Source of the DNA: Paramecium octaurelia
Lineage: Eukaryota; Ciliophora; Oligohymenophorea; Peniculida; Parameciidae
NCBI GenBank assembly: GCA_905182995.1
Contig: CAJJDP010000007.1
Coordinates: forward strand, 744,049 to 808,048
Length of the DNA stretch: 64,000 bases
Direction of reading: 5' to 3'
Shown piece by piece: positions 1 through 12,249 of the stretch. Position numbers and translations under genes: made by a program. The notes beneath the pieces were generated by a model, which had not been told where the DNA came from, did not search any database, and saw only the letters and a program-made list of their open reading frames with translations. Numbering within the stretch: the first letter of the stretch is position 1; the number at the start of each line of letters is the position of its first letter.

Positions 1-26
1 TCCTATTATTTTTCCTATTGTTGCAT
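1..26 (-). CDS. 5' end of a Gln-rich gene running off the left edge
   Basis: Read on the minus strand, an ATG at 26 opens a frame beginning M-Q-Q-Q-E-K-Q-Q in the ciliate code, which continues past position 1. Only eight codons are visible, so nothing can be said about function. The Gln/Lys composition resembles the N-termini of other genes in this window. Chance is a real alternative. Confidence 0.3.
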
Positions 27-351
27 TATTTATAAAAATTTAAATATAATTTAATCATATCACTCGCAATTTATATGATAAAATTTAACGAAGAAATAAT
101 AACTTATTACTGAGATATATCTAAATATTAAATAAAATGAAGTAATTTAACTAATACACTGAGACAGAATTGATTACAAACGAAGTATAGAATATTAATA
201 ATTACATTATCTCAAAAATGGGTATCATCTAAAATTTAATGCTGAATGGATTATGTAAACATGATTCTTAAGGTAAAAGTAATATATAATATGACCTTTA
301 TGTAATTATTTTAGTTATATATTTCATTCTGTATTAAAATTCAATGGGTTG
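27..351. other. Intergenic, AT-rich
   Basis: About 325 bases between the edge gene and the 3' end of the next minus-strand gene. One plus-strand frame (ATG at 137, TGA at 392) is open for 85 codons in the ciliate code. It overlaps the end of the neighbouring gene and has no recognisable motif, so I do not call it a gene. No RNA gene or repeat is seen. Confidence 0.4.
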
Positions 352-1101
352 TCACTCATAATTAAGACATTTACTTTATTATATATTTTATTGATCAATA
401 ATTTTCTATTGAAGAAATTCATCTTTTTACTTTTAATTGAGATTTAAAATTTTTTCACTTTGCTTCATTTGATTATTATTATTTCTATTCTTATGCAACT
501 CTAATGGGATGTAAACCATAGTTTTTTCTTTCCTTGAGGAACACAATTAATCAAAGTATTCTAATTAAGATCTAAAGGTTTAGTTCGCTTTTTTATTTTA
601 TTGTAATTCCTTATTTACTGTTCTGGAATCCCAAAATAGTTATCTTTATTTCTGGATGGATCTCTAAGATGATTATTATTGCTAAATGTGGACTTCTAAA
701 GAAGTTGCCAAATTGCTTCCAGTTATCTATTTCATTTTAGTTGTGTACTAAACAATCGAATTTTCCTCTTGACTTTAAATCTACTCTAGCATTTTAGCGT
801 AGTTATTTGGTGAGTTGACTTGCTACTCTACAGTTTCTTCAAGGTCGAATAATGACATATTTGAATCTTCGGATGCCACTCTTAAGGCTTGAGGAGGGAA
901 AAGATCAGCTTTAATTTTTTGTTATTCCAAACCAAATTATGGGACAGTAGGAACTTCAAGGCTGGAATACTCAAAATTAAGATCATGATCAACATAATTC
1001 ATTCCAAAACTATATTGGTGGGTTTGAGTTATGACATTCTGCTAAGATTGAAAACCTACAGATTGAACATCTGTAGTGCATTGTTTACATTCGTTTCCCA
1101 T
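352..1101 (-). CDS. Hypothetical Gln-rich protein, 249 aa
   Basis: A single uninterrupted frame of 249 codons ends at TGA (352-354). All TCA triplets in the region, which are minus-strand TGA, fall in the other two frames. The product starts M-G-N-E-C-K-Q-C, so Gly2 could be myristoylated and Cys5/Cys8 palmitoylated; this is inferred from the motif only. The rest is hydrophilic and rich in Gln, Asn and Ser, with several Gln codons written TAA/TAG. No known domain is recognised. The start is the first ATG after an AT-rich leader. It lies tail-on to the Rrp43-like gene, with about 115 bp between the two genes. Confidence 0.65.
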
Positions 1102-1216
1102 TATCCCTTTCGTGAATTAATAAATATATAAGATTATATCAAATATGAGGATTTATATTTAGATTTCATCATACATTTTTATACTGTTTTATTTGTAAAA
1201 AGAATTTTCTAATTAC

Positions 1217-1951
1217 TCAAAATAATTAAATAACTTATTATATTAAATTATAATTCAGTGGTTTGCCGTCATGTTTCTTCAGAATGAATTGCTCATCTCC
1301 TTAGATGTGGATCACTGAAATAACCGATGAATTCTTCTCCTCAAAATCAGAGGGGTCTATAAAAATGTGACCTTCAAACACAGCAAAAGTTTAACATTTG
1401 ATCTCCTTGCACACTATTGAATTTTGAGTCTCGAAATGCTTAACTAAGATATTTAATCACTCAAATTTACTTTGCTATAAGGAAAACGAAACAAAGGTGA
1501 TCAGATGGGACAATAATGATCCATCAGCCCCAGCCACTCTGATTTATAATTCAATTTATTAAACTTTGCCATTTTGATTTCTCAATCTTTGAGGATCCAC
1601 AATCTGGAGTACGACATCTTAAATTTAATTTAGGTAGTGCTTTTCGATTCTGACCTTATCTATATTACTTAATTCCTCCTGATTATCCATAATAATTGAC
1701 AATCCTTAGTCTCATTACATACTAATACTAATGCACTAATTTAGATCCACTTCCTTTAACTCTATCTCTCGAATCACATGTTTGACTGAAATAAAGCAAT
1801 CCGCATACTAATAGTTAGTTAATCCTTCTCCAAATTCAACAACAATCTACCTGGGCTAGTTAAATTATCTCCCGTCTATTCTAACATTTTTCTCCAAAAA
1901 TCTTTTCATATAATCTGAAGGAAACATCTCTCGGAATATGTCTGCGTCCAT
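1217..1951 (-). CDS. RRP43: Exosome core subunit Rrp43/EXOSC8-like
   Basis: About 227 aa. The N-terminus carries the Rrp43 signature: an aromatic/Met-Lys-Arg-Phe-Leu stretch followed by N-x-R-x-DGR, then R-Q-I-V-V-E-F-G. This is the start of the RNase PH-like fold. Further on are GADGSLL, matching the DYDGN strand of EXOSC8, and TFAVFEG...IDPSDFEE near the C-terminus, matching its SFAVFDD...DPTGEEE region. The protein would form part of the six-subunit ring of the RNA exosome, which degrades and trims RNA 3' ends. The reading needs two introns. One is a clean 27-nt GTA...TAG. The other, 18 or 24 nt ending in AAG, removes an in-frame TGA. If that intron is wrong the gene carries a premature stop. 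Confidence 0.65.
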
Positions 1952-2223
1952 TAATTAATAATTAATTATATTTCTTATTAAAAATAACCAAAAAATTATC
2001 CAATTATTATCTAACTCTTCAGATGGTCAAAAATCATTAATAGCCTATGATGATGATGTATCAATAATATGATCCATTCATATTTTATAAGTACTTATAA
2101 TCGCTATTGATAAAACGTATATTTAATAATATATTTTATTTCTAAACTCTAATTGCTAAATGAGACATTCTGGATTCGTCTAAATATCACCCGCTCCCTT
2201 AATGCCCTTGTAATATAAAATTA
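1952..2223. promoter_or_regulatory. Divergent intergenic spacer
   Basis: About 270 bases of AT-rich sequence between the starts of the minus-strand Rrp43-like gene and the plus-strand coiled-coil gene. It must hold both promoters. No distinct motif can be named. Confidence 0.4.
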
Positions 2224-3305
2224 ATGGCTAGAAACTATTCGGTTTAATCGGTACCACTTGTCGCAACAACACCTATGTATTAATCTCTGATCCAGGTCTA
2301 ATAACCATAACCATAAATTGTGAGAGTACTAATTCAATCTAAATGTTCGAATAGCAAAGGCCTATTCATGTGGTCGATTTGGAATAGTACGATGACATTT
2401 GGAGAAAAAAAGTTGAAGACCTTGAAAAGCAATTAAGAGAACTCTAAAAACAAAAACCATAGCCAGTCATTTAGGCTCCAGGTTATTTTAAATGTTATTT
2501 CCAAGAGCCTGTGATCGAATTACGCGCTGGTGCAGACACTGAAGATTTGGAAAGACAGATCTCTCAACTCCAACTAGAATTGTATAAAACTAAAGAAGAT
2601 TATGAAGATTTATTCTAAAAGTACAATGACAATCTTAGCGAATTGGAAAAATTGAAATGTAATATCTAAATAATGTTATTTAAGAGTAATTGAAAAGTCT
2701 TGTCTGTACTGATAATACTGTTGAGTTAAAAAGGAAAATCGAATAACAAGATAAAGAAATCGAGAGATTGAAGGCTTTGCTTGCTTCCCAAGTTCCTGTT
2801 GGTATAAATCACTCAATAGCAATTCAATAGCAAATGACGATTCCGAATAGTTGAAGCTGTATTAAAAGAGGATATCTGATTTAGAGAGTTAATTACAAGA
2901 CTCAATTTTATAAGTGGAAAGATATAGACAGGAGAATTCTCAACTCCTATCCTAATTGAACTTCTTTAAGGATTAAATCCACGAGAAGGATGAAAAGATA
3001 AAGGAATTAGAAGGCTAAATTGAAGAACTCAATAATGAAATGGATGGCATGCAGGATGAATAGGAGGAGATTATTGAGCAAAGGGTTGAAACTATTAAAA
3101 AGGAATTGAAGAGTTGGAAGGATAAATTTTTGGCTTTAAATGCTCAATTTCACGATTAATAGGAAAAATTAATGTTAACTGAAGCTGAGTTGGATCACAT
3201 TAAAAAATAAGGAGGTGCTGGAACTAAGGTAAATTCAATAGACATCTTAATTATTAGGGTAGCTAAGTAATAACTACGACGACTACAACAAAATAATCTA
3301 AATGA
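2224..3305 (+). CDS. Coiled-coil protein, 322 aa, relative of the gene at 12643
   Basis: Four introns of 29, 26, 29 and 29 nt give an exact 323-codon frame ending in TGA. The N-terminus is Pro/Gln-rich with a motif RQRPIHVVDLEQYDDIW. Then follow long heptad-rich segments (EDLEKQLRELQKQ; ELKSWKDKFLALNAQ) and a Thr-rich tail, TTTTTTKQSK. The gene at 12643-13603 shows the same plan: RQRPYQ, then an E-x-x-x-WKKKF segment, then a K-rich tail. The two are therefore probably paralogues. Function is unknown; such proteins in ciliates are often cytoskeletal, but that is inference. The second intron ends in AAG rather than TAG. Confidence 0.7.
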
Positions 3306-3699
3306 ATATTAGTACATTATCTAAATAAATATATCAGATGGTTTATAATTACCGTAATAAATATATATATATGGTCTTTGATGGGTTGAAAATTATTTAG
3401 AAATTTCTAGCTCCCAACATTATTTATTATGGAGTAATAAAATTTTTATTTCATATAAGCATTTATGACTAATATTTCTTGATTCCTAAAATCATGTTAA
3501 AGTGTAGAGGATCAATCTATGCTCACAGACCTCAAATTGGATGATGCTGTAGGTTAATTCTCGACGAAAAATAAAATGCCAATTATCCTCATCATGCAAT
3601 CAGTAGATGTATGATTATATTACGTGATGTCATAATATATTAAATAAACTTCCTTGATCAAAGTCATTACTAAAATATATAATCAAATTAGTTATAGTA
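3306..3699. other. Intergenic, nothing recognised
   Basis: About 390 bases with stops in all frames and no clear motif. Contains an AT dinucleotide run near 3360. It lies upstream of the large membrane-protein gene and presumably contains its promoter. Confidence 0.4.
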
Positions 3700-6600
3700 A
3701 TGTTGAACATACTTTTCTCAATAGTATTTTTATTACGGATTGCTAATTCAGAATGGAGGCTTATTGAGAGTGCATTTTATTAAGAGAGTTTGTCAAACAC
3801 CTAAGGTTGGGAATTTAAGAAAACCTGCACAGACAACTCAGTAGAAGGATCCTCAATAAGACAATGCTAAACAAATCAGTTGGATTTCATGCGCTTAAAA
3901 GAGGATCGGACAAGAATTGAGAAGGAATTTTATTATCCTCATTTTCAGCTTCGAATCATCACTGATGCATATTACATTCGAGCCAAGCCAAGCTCTAACT
4001 CAGAGTTTAAAATATCATTAATCGACTCAGGAGGAACTACTACGATATTTTCTAGACTATATTAAGAATCAACTTTATAGAGGTATGACAAAGTATGTAA
4101 AAACGACTGTCCAGGCAGTAATTGCGGAGGATTAGACGAAACAAGAGTAGAAATTAAAACCATTATTTTGAATGCAATAAATCACTAGAAATCAGTGTTT
4201 GATGTTTCATATTGTTATATATACCAAGACAATTCGATGAGGGTTGGATTAAGAAATATATTGATATATGCAAATACCTGTCATTTCACATGTGCATCTT
4301 GTTCAGGAAGCACTATAAATGATTGCTTAACCTGCTATTAAGGTGTATTACAAGGAGGAATCTGTAAGTGTGATGAATCCAATTCATACGTTTAATTATT
4401 GACAGGTTGCGTGTAGGAATGTCCTAGAGATTATTATCTAGCAGATGATTCTAAATACTGTTAATTTGATTCGAGTAAGATTTCAAATTTAATTAGGAAT
4501 CAAATCAAAAATCAGTTATTTTACTTCCACTACTATCAGTAATGGCAACTTGCCACTTTACGATCCATGGGTGTATGTGTCTGATCCATTTTACCCCTCT
4601 AATACAAACAAGCTAGCTTAATGTGGTAGTGATGATGTGATAGGCAGGTTTTCAAATTATGAAATGATGTATTTAAAATTGGCTCAACATAAAGCATTAT
4701 CATTCTTAAGAATAAGAGCATCCTTCTATTTATTTGGTTGGCAGACTGGTTCCTCATTGCGAATAACAGTAGATTCCTATTCATAAGGTATAATTTTGAA
4801 GACTGCTACCAATTACACCATTTAGAATGCAAGGTTAAATAAGTTTAGTAGTTCCAGTTGCTCAGGAAATAGCTACGACCTATTGAGAATTGAAGCAGTC
4901 CTTAAGACATACACAACTACTCCTACTATTAAGTTTCAGGCAATTCCTATTCTATAGAGTGAATAATGGGCATTCAAAAATGTTACAATTGATTATGGTC
5001 TATGCTAAAGTAACTGTACATCATGTGAAACGTACTCTAGGTGTTTGATCTGTGATTCAGGATTCAATTTGTACAGAGGTACATGTGTAGATCAATGTCC
5101 AATTCACTCCACTTTGTTAGCCAATGGTACTTGTTAAGATTATGAGGACATTATTCAAAGTAATTTCTATACATATATTGTCATTAGATAGTAGATATTT
5201 GATAAAAGCATTTTATGATATGAACACTACATTTGAAGAAGTGTCATCGATAATCGATAATTTTACTGATTTAGCTGGAACCATCAAAACTTCATTTACA
5301 GGGTCGATTTATTCTTTTGTACCTGAAAAATCAGTCTTAGGAGGTGTTTTAGTGTGGCAAGTAGGAAAGTTTCAAAAAACATTTACCTCGTTAAAACCAC
5401 ATTATAAGATAAGCTATCGACTTAACGTTACCTATGGAGATGAGATGACTGGATGGTTTTCCTATAAGTTCCATTCCTATCAATCTCCACAAATAACTAA
5501 TCCTAATACAGGGACCAATAATTACATAGGAGATGTTAAGAGAGAGACTACTGTTTATTATTAATCCTTAGAGCAAACTCATTCCTCCTCCTAATTAGAC
5601 ATAGTCTTGGCAGGAAATACGAATTAGGGTTCTCCAGAAGATGCATTTATCTATGTATCAGATTATTTTGTAGTTGTTCACTATGTACTTTTATCATATA
5701 AATAAGTGTGCTCCTTTTTGTAATGTATGTCATGGTCCAGCCATCTCAGATTGTGATTCTGGATACACTGGATATAGTTTAACTAGATCTTGTAACACAA
5801 ATCAATACTTAAGTTTCAACAGTGCCACTTAAGTTTATTCGTGTTAATCTTGCACTTAGTTAGGATGCTTAGAATGTTAAAGTGATTCAGTTTGTACAAA
5901 ATGTGAATTCTCTAATACTAATAAATTTGTATTAGACTAAGGAGAATGCTAATGTTATCCCTCAGCATATTTGTCAGGCACAAATTGCATGTGTAATTAT
6001 ATATAGTTATTATTTAAGAATGTAATAGATATTGTGAAACTTGTTTCGGATCTCTTAATACAGAATGCTATACTTGTGTTTCTGAATATTATAGATCAAT
6101 CAAGAAGTATTAATGTTTATGTATTGATGGGTATTATGATGATGGATATAATTTACAATGTCACCCTATTTGTGGAGATCAAATAGTTGTAGATGGAGAA
6201 GATTGTGATGATGGCAATAATAATCCATTTGATGGTTGTCATTAGTGTAAATTTGCTTGTCAAGAGAGCTGTAAAGATTGTGCCAATGGAGAATGCTATG
6301 ACTGTAAAGACCATTACATTCTAATTGAATCTATCCATAAATGTATTAATAATTGTGGAGATTCAATTATTATTGGAAATGAAGAATGTGATGACGGTAA
6401 TATTTATCCATATGACGGTTGTTATGAATGTAAATTTGAATGTTATGAACACTGTACTAACTGTGTATTTGGGATTTGTTATCAATGTGATGAAAATAAT
6501 GGTTGGTATTTGACTGGAGTTGATTGTGAACCTATTTGTGGAGATGGAATTCTGGTTCCAGGAGTTGAACAATGCGAAGATTCAAATTATGATCCATTTG

Positions 6601-9600
6601 ATAGATGTGATATGTGCCAATTAGCCTGTTCAGAATATTGTAAGTAATGTTCCAATGGAATTTGTGTTTAATGCATTACTGGATTTAAATATGTATCTGC
6701 CACTAAACAATGCATACCTATTTGTGGAGATTTTTCAGTTGTTGCGTATGAAGAATGTGATGATAATAATTTTGTAGAATTCGATGGATGTTATTAATGT
6801 TAATTTAAATGCTAGACTTCTTGCACTGATTGTAGATATGGAAAATGTTATGAATGCAATACTCTTGGATGGGAGTTAAATTTATCAGAATATAAATGCG
6901 ACATTATATTGGATGATGGTCTGTTTAAATCAACAACAGAATATTGTGATGATGGCAATACGAATCCTATGGATGGATGCTATTAATAGTATTATGAATG
7001 TTAGGATTCATGTTCTGTTTGCTAAAAAGGTTATTGTATTTACTGTAAGTAAAACTGGTATTTAAATTTATCTGATAATCTTTGCTATCCTATATGCGGC
7101 GATAAAGTTATTGTTGGAAATGAATAATGTGATGATAAAAATACATTAATGCATGATTCTTGCAATAAATGTGTATTTCAATGTGATCCTAATTGTTCAT
7201 TGTGCGATTTTGGATATTGTTAACAATGTGAAATAGGATACGCATTAGTTAATAATATATGTGTTGAGATCTGTGGAGATGGTTTAGTTGTTGGTAATGA
7301 AGAATGCGATGAGAATGAATAAATCTTAGATTCCTTTTGTTCAAATTGTAGATATAATTGTGGATCCAGTTGTTCGTTATGCACAAGAGGAGGATGCCAA
7401 TAATGTAAAATTGGGTATTTAATGGATAACTATGAATGCTAACCTATTTGTGGTGATAGAATAATAGTTGAATAAGAATAATGTGATGATGGGAATGATT
7501 AACCATTCGATGGTTGTCACAATTGCTAATTTCAATGTTAAGAAGAATGTTCAGATTGTAAATTCAATCATTGTTACGATTGTATGATTGGATATGTTAA
7601 TAAAGATTTTAGTTGCATTGAAAATTGTGGTAACTCCTTATCTACTAAGAATGAAAAATGTGATGATGGGAACTTAGAGGCATTCGATGGATGTTACAAT
7701 TGCAATTACTCTTGTGATGAGGAATGTGAAATATGTCAAGAAGGGATGTGTTTCAAATGTAGTAAAATTGGATGGTAGATCAGCAATGTAACTTTTAGAT
7801 GTGAACCGGTTTGTGGAGATAAGATTGTTGTAGGTAATGAATTTTGCGATGATGGAAATGAAATTAGATATGATGGTTGTTTTGAATGCTATTATGAATG
7901 CGAATAACCATGTACTGATTGTGTTAAAGGAGTATGCTAGGAATGTAATACATTGGGATGGTTGCTAGAAGATTTTAAGTGTGTTCCAATTTGTGGAGAT
8001 TTAATAATAGTTGATATAGAATAATGTGATGATGGTAATGATATTCCATATGATGGATGCTTTGAATGTGAATACCAATGTTAATTAGAGTGCACTAATT
8101 GTAACAAAGGTATTTGTGAGGAATGCAATACCAATGGTTGGGTACTGTTAGATTAACGTTGTTCAACTAAGTGTGGTGATGGAATAACTGTGAAACCATA
8201 CGAATTATGTGATGATGGGAATTCAGTTCCATTTGATGGCTGCTTTGATTGTGACTTCTAATGTTAAGAAATTTGCGGTGAATGTGTTGAAGGCAAATGC
8301 TATAGATGTGATGAATTAGGATGGGTTATTGAGAACTACCTCTGTGTTCCTTATTGTGGAGATGGATTGATTGTAGGGAATGAATAATGTGATAGTGGAA
8401 AGAATGTAGATAGCTTTTGTAAAGATTGCAATTTAGTTTGTGATTAGTATTGTGTTGATTGTATTGAAGGAATATGTAATCTTTGTGATCAAGGAAGACA
8501 ACTATAAAATAATTATTGTGTATTGTTATGCGGAGATGGAATTCTTGTTGAAGAAGACTGTGATGATGGCAATCTTGAAAATCAAGATGGCTGTTCAGAG
8601 AGGTGCAAAGTTGAAACTGATTGGGTATGTCTAAATACATAATTTCTAACCAGCACATGTATTTATTCTATTGCTCCAGATATGAAACTCGACAGTCTCA
8701 ATCAGAATCCAGAAAATGTTGAAACGGTTTCTATTACATTTAATTAGCCTATGATGCTTAAATATAATGAAAATTACACTGCTGATCATTATTTCGAAGG
8801 CAACATAACAAATCTCTTATTTGAATAATATGAAGTTACTTTTGAGTTTAGAGTGCCTCCTTAATTTGGCTAAGTGGAAGATATTGAAGCCATAGCAACA
8901 GTTAAATTTTATGAAAATGTTGATGATCCTATTCTTATTGTTACACTTAACTCAAGTGCCATAGTCACTCAATATTATACTATTATTACAGATAACGAAA
9001 AAGAAATTAGATTAAAAACTCCACTTGTGCTTTCCTAATCTTAATTAGATAATTCAGAAAATGCTAAGTCATTTTTAAGTATTGTTATCTACTTTTTGAT
9101 AACTTTATCTGCTTTTTGTGTTATAACAGGATCTTTTGAAATCTTTTGGAACTTGATGGATTTGCTTCAATATCTATCGTATATAAAGTACATCAACATC
9201 CCATTTCCCACAAATCTTAATATTTATTTTGAAGTTTTTAAATTAATTTCAATTTAACCATTAATGGAATTCACAGGAATCAGTACTCTCTTTGATTTTG
9301 CAGATGGAGAAGAGTAGTATGTTGTAGAAACTTCAAATAAATTTAAATTAGATCAAATTAATGGGTACTTCTATGTGAATTTCCAAAGTTCAATCTTTTG
9401 CTTTTTGGGTTTATTCTCTGGATATGTTATTGCCAAAGGTTTAGCATCATTTCTTTATTAATTAGGACCTTATCAACTTGCTAATTTTGGCTTTTATCCA
9501 ATTAAATTCATCTATGTTTTCAGAAACCTCTTAAAAAAAAGCTATAAAGCATTTTACTTTAGTGCAATTATCAAAATGATTATGTCCAATTATTACGATA

Positions 9601-10247
9601 TCAGTTTCTCTGTATTTATCTAATTAAACAATTTTAATACAGATAACACTGTACTCAAAATAAATTCTTACGCGGCTTTAGTTGTTTGTGCATTGTAACT
9701 ACTATTTTTTACTTACATGTTCACTAAATAACTTTCATTTACAAAGAAAGTAACTACTAAAAATATAGAATAATATTCTGCTCTATTTGAAGGAGTATCA
9801 GATTCTCCTAACATCTGGATTACGTAATATAACACTATCTTGTTATTAAAGAAATAAGTTTTTATCTTCCTAATTGTGTATATGGGATAAAACGGTCCCT
9901 TATAAACAATCACAATTGGATTAGTTTAAACTGTGTTTCTCCTGTACGTATTTGTCTAGAAACCGCTTGAAAATATTTAAGAATACTATAAAACATTAGT
10001 TGCTGAGTCCTTGTTGGCTTTTAACACCTTATTATTTTTGGCTTATTCCTATCGAGTGTAGCTAGAATTGTCAATAGATGATTACATCCTGATTGGCTGG
10101 ATTCATATTGCTAGTTTTAGTTTCATTCTGCTGTTTTCATTAATTTTCGACATCAAATCCCAAGCAACTACTCTGTATAGAAAGATTATCTAAATTATAT
10201 AAGGAAAAAAACCAGAAGTTAAAGCTGGCACAGTTATATTTTATTGA
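3700..10247 (+). CDS. Giant cysteine-rich multipass membrane protein with about 14 DUF4215-type repeats
   Basis: Roughly 2,150 aa. It opens with a hydrophobic signal peptide (MLNILFSIVFLLRIANS), followed by an extracellular part rich in paired cysteines with furin-like C-x-x-C motifs (about 4270-6130). Between about 6170 and 8640 a unit of ~60 residues repeats about 14 times. Its core is CGD-x5-N-E-x-CDDGN-x3-FDGC, then C-x3-C-x3-C-x2-C-x4-C-x2-C. This matches the cysteine-rich repeat family DUF4215/TIGR02232. From about 9060 onward come several hydrophobic membrane helices and a short basic tail. The gene needs small introns near 5155-5182, 5655-5700 and 5990-6020; the frame arithmetic implies at least one more I did not place. 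It resembles large ciliate surface proteins of unknown role. Ligands and function cannot be told from sequence. Confidence 0.8.
6170..8640 (+). repeat. Tandem ~180-bp coding repeats, about 14 units
   Basis: Each unit encodes a CGD...ECDDGN...DGC...C block. Unit starts fall near 6170, 6355, 6537, 6722, 6905, 7097, 7273, 7449, 7627, 7815, 7994, 8173, 8357 and 8530. Units are diverged, not recent copies. One unit near 6905 has lost the leading CGD (it reads DDGLF), and the last is shortened. Confidence 0.8.
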
Positions 10248-10329
10248 ATATAGATTTTAATTTGTACATATTAATTTAAATTCCATAATGGATATAATGT
10301 TTTAATTTAATGATTTATTTGATCCTATA

Positions 10330-10759
10330 TCAATTTTATTTGTCTTTGTCCTAAATGACATCTTTTATCACTTATTTTACTTAATCATTCTACTTTTTCT
10401 CTTATTCATTTAGCTATTTTTAATTTTATTTTTAGTTATTCTTATTATCCTTTTTGTTATCTTTCTTTTAATAATCTGGAATATAAGCAAATTCATCATA
10501 AATTTCCCCATTCTTTCCTACAAGCATTTGCATAGCAAGATTCAATGAATTATTAAAAATAAATATATAAATTTGCATATATTTTAAAAAACTCATAAAC
10601 TCATTTCTCTTATTATTCATTTTATATGGCTTCCTGAATAACTTTCGAGGCTTTTTACTATTATTTCAATAGCTGTTCTTAAGTTTTCTTTTCTTAAAAT
10701 TCTGATTTATCTAGTTTTCTAGAATTTAATCCATTTTTTCCACTCTGCATTTTACTCAT
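10330..10759 (-). CDS. Small charged hypothetical protein (exon junction uncertain)
   Basis: Two minus-strand frames look coding. The first runs from ATG at 10759: 52 codons, Lys/Gln-rich, ending KVIQEAIQNEQQEK then TGA. The second overlaps it and reads LAMQMLVGKNGEIYDEF followed by a Lys/Asn/Gln-rich tail to TGA at 10330. They probably belong to one gene, but I found no canonical 20-35-nt intron that joins them. A frameshift or two small genes are possible. No domain is recognised. It lies tail-to-tail with the giant membrane-protein gene. Confidence 0.4.
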
Positions 10760-10848
10760 ATAATATTAATTCAAATTATAGTAAATATTATTTTAATAGG
10801 AAATAATATAATTATATTTTTTAAAAAATTATACTTCTGATTCTCAAA

Positions 10849-11277
10849 ATGATTAACAAATACATAAATCTAAATATATTTTCAATTTAATATAATTCTT
10901 AAATCATAGATATAGACTATTTTTAATTGACAATTTTCAAATTTAGTAATAATTGAACTATATTTTAATTGAATTCGGTAGCTGCTATGAAAGTTTACAA
11001 CATTTTGGTTTATAGTCTAAATTCATTTTGGAAAACATATTCATTAAAGAATACAATAAGGTTCAATCTTTTATTTTCTAATTGGAGAAATCCGTTCTAT
11101 AACAAATTTTCAGAGGAAGAATATTGTACTGGGTTCTTAGATGGAGAAAATTTAATAAATTTATCTATGGAGAATAAATTATTAGAACTAATAGTCTTAG
11201 ATAAATAAGGAAGGAGTAGTGATATTAGATAGTTGCAATCCAAAATTGATATCAAAGATGAAGGAAAAGGTAAATGA
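10849..11277 (+). CDS. Uncertain small plus-strand gene
   Basis: A frame from ATG 10849 can be joined by a 36-nt GTA...TAG intron (about 10947-10982) to a segment that reads FSEEEYCTGFLDGENLINL and ends at TGA near 11275. The last 60 codons look coding: acidic and basic residues are balanced and there are few hydrophobic runs. The upstream part is weak, because an alternative frame through 10960-11130 is equally plausible. The second half is repeated at 12250-12567 as part of the duplicated segment. Function unknown. Confidence 0.35.
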
Positions 11278-12248
11278 AAAATTAGTTATGTTCTTTTGAT
11301 AATTAAAACACGAATAAATTTATTTAAGTTTTTATTCAACTATATAAAACAAATGCTCACAATGAGAGAATTATAAGAGTTACGTCAACTAAATGACGAC
11401 AGAAAGGCATTGACAGATAGATACGGGGTGGGTTTCAATCAACCACTTTCGGCTAGAAATGAATATATTGGCAAGTAGACTTTGAGTGCATGGGATCCAA
11501 TTACAAATAAGCCTTAAACCCTTGTTATAAATAATGGATCTGATCCCATTGTTCTAGATCATAATGTACCCAGACAAGTAATCATACTTTATTGATATTC
11601 AGGAAATCACAAAGAATATTGTATTTTAGAAGGGTTTCCCTTTTTAAAGTAATTAAGCTACAAATAGGAATTATTAAAACTAAATTTAAGAAATGCCAAC
11701 ATCTATTTCAAAGATCCAAACTTCAATACCTATTCCATAAAATTACATGCACGAATATCATCATAGACAACGACCTTATTAACTCAAAAGTGTGGAGGAA
11801 ATTTTAAGACCTTGGAAAGCAAAAGAAATAATGTGCAACAGAGAAATACAACATTTATAGGAACAACTTAACAGAGGGAATTATACAATGAGAGATAAAA
11901 GAACATTGAAAGTAGATAATGTGGGTAAAAAATTAGAGTTGGAAAATGATGTTCAAAAACTTGAAGCTATTTTAAAAAATAAAGATGAAGAAATTACTAG
12001 ATTAAAAATTCGAAGTTAAGAATTAGAAGAGAAATTTATTGAAATAACTGAAGAAAATTCAACAGAACTTAATAAATATCAAAAGGAATTGGAAGAATGG
12101 AAAAAAAAGTTTAAAGAACTTAATAACTTATATCATGAATGTGAAGAAGAATGTACCATGAAAGAAACTGAAATAGAAAGTTTAAAAAAAAGAAAAATGT
12201 CAGTGATTAAAACATAAACAGTTTAAAAAGTTGGAAGTAAACCATAAA
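10960..12248. repeat. First copy of an exact 1,289-bp direct duplication
   Basis: Bases 10960-12248 reappear as 12250-13538, with a single N at 12249 between the copies. I saw no mismatch on reading both through. An exact long repeat abutting an assembly gap is the typical trace of two overlapping contigs placed end to end, so it is probably not a biological tandem duplication. Confidence 0.9.
11353..12248 (+). CDS. Coiled-coil gene, copy cut off at the N gap
   Basis: Identical to 12643-13538. The frame starts MLTMRELQELRQ and uses a 25-nt intron ending in CAG. It is truncated by the N at 12249 just before the last ~22 codons. It should be counted as the same gene as 12643-13603, not as a second locus, unless the duplication is shown to be real. 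Confidence 0.7.
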
Positions 12249-12249
12249 N
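12249..12249. other. Assembly gap (single N)
   Basis: A lone ambiguous base at the junction of the two exact 1,289-bp copies. It marks a contig join. Confidence 0.95.

Noticed and set aside
137-394. Plus-strand 85-codon frame starting MKQFNQYTETELI
   Set aside because: It overlaps the 3' end of a better supported minus-strand gene, its second half is a hydrophobic AT-rich stretch, and no intron or motif supports it.
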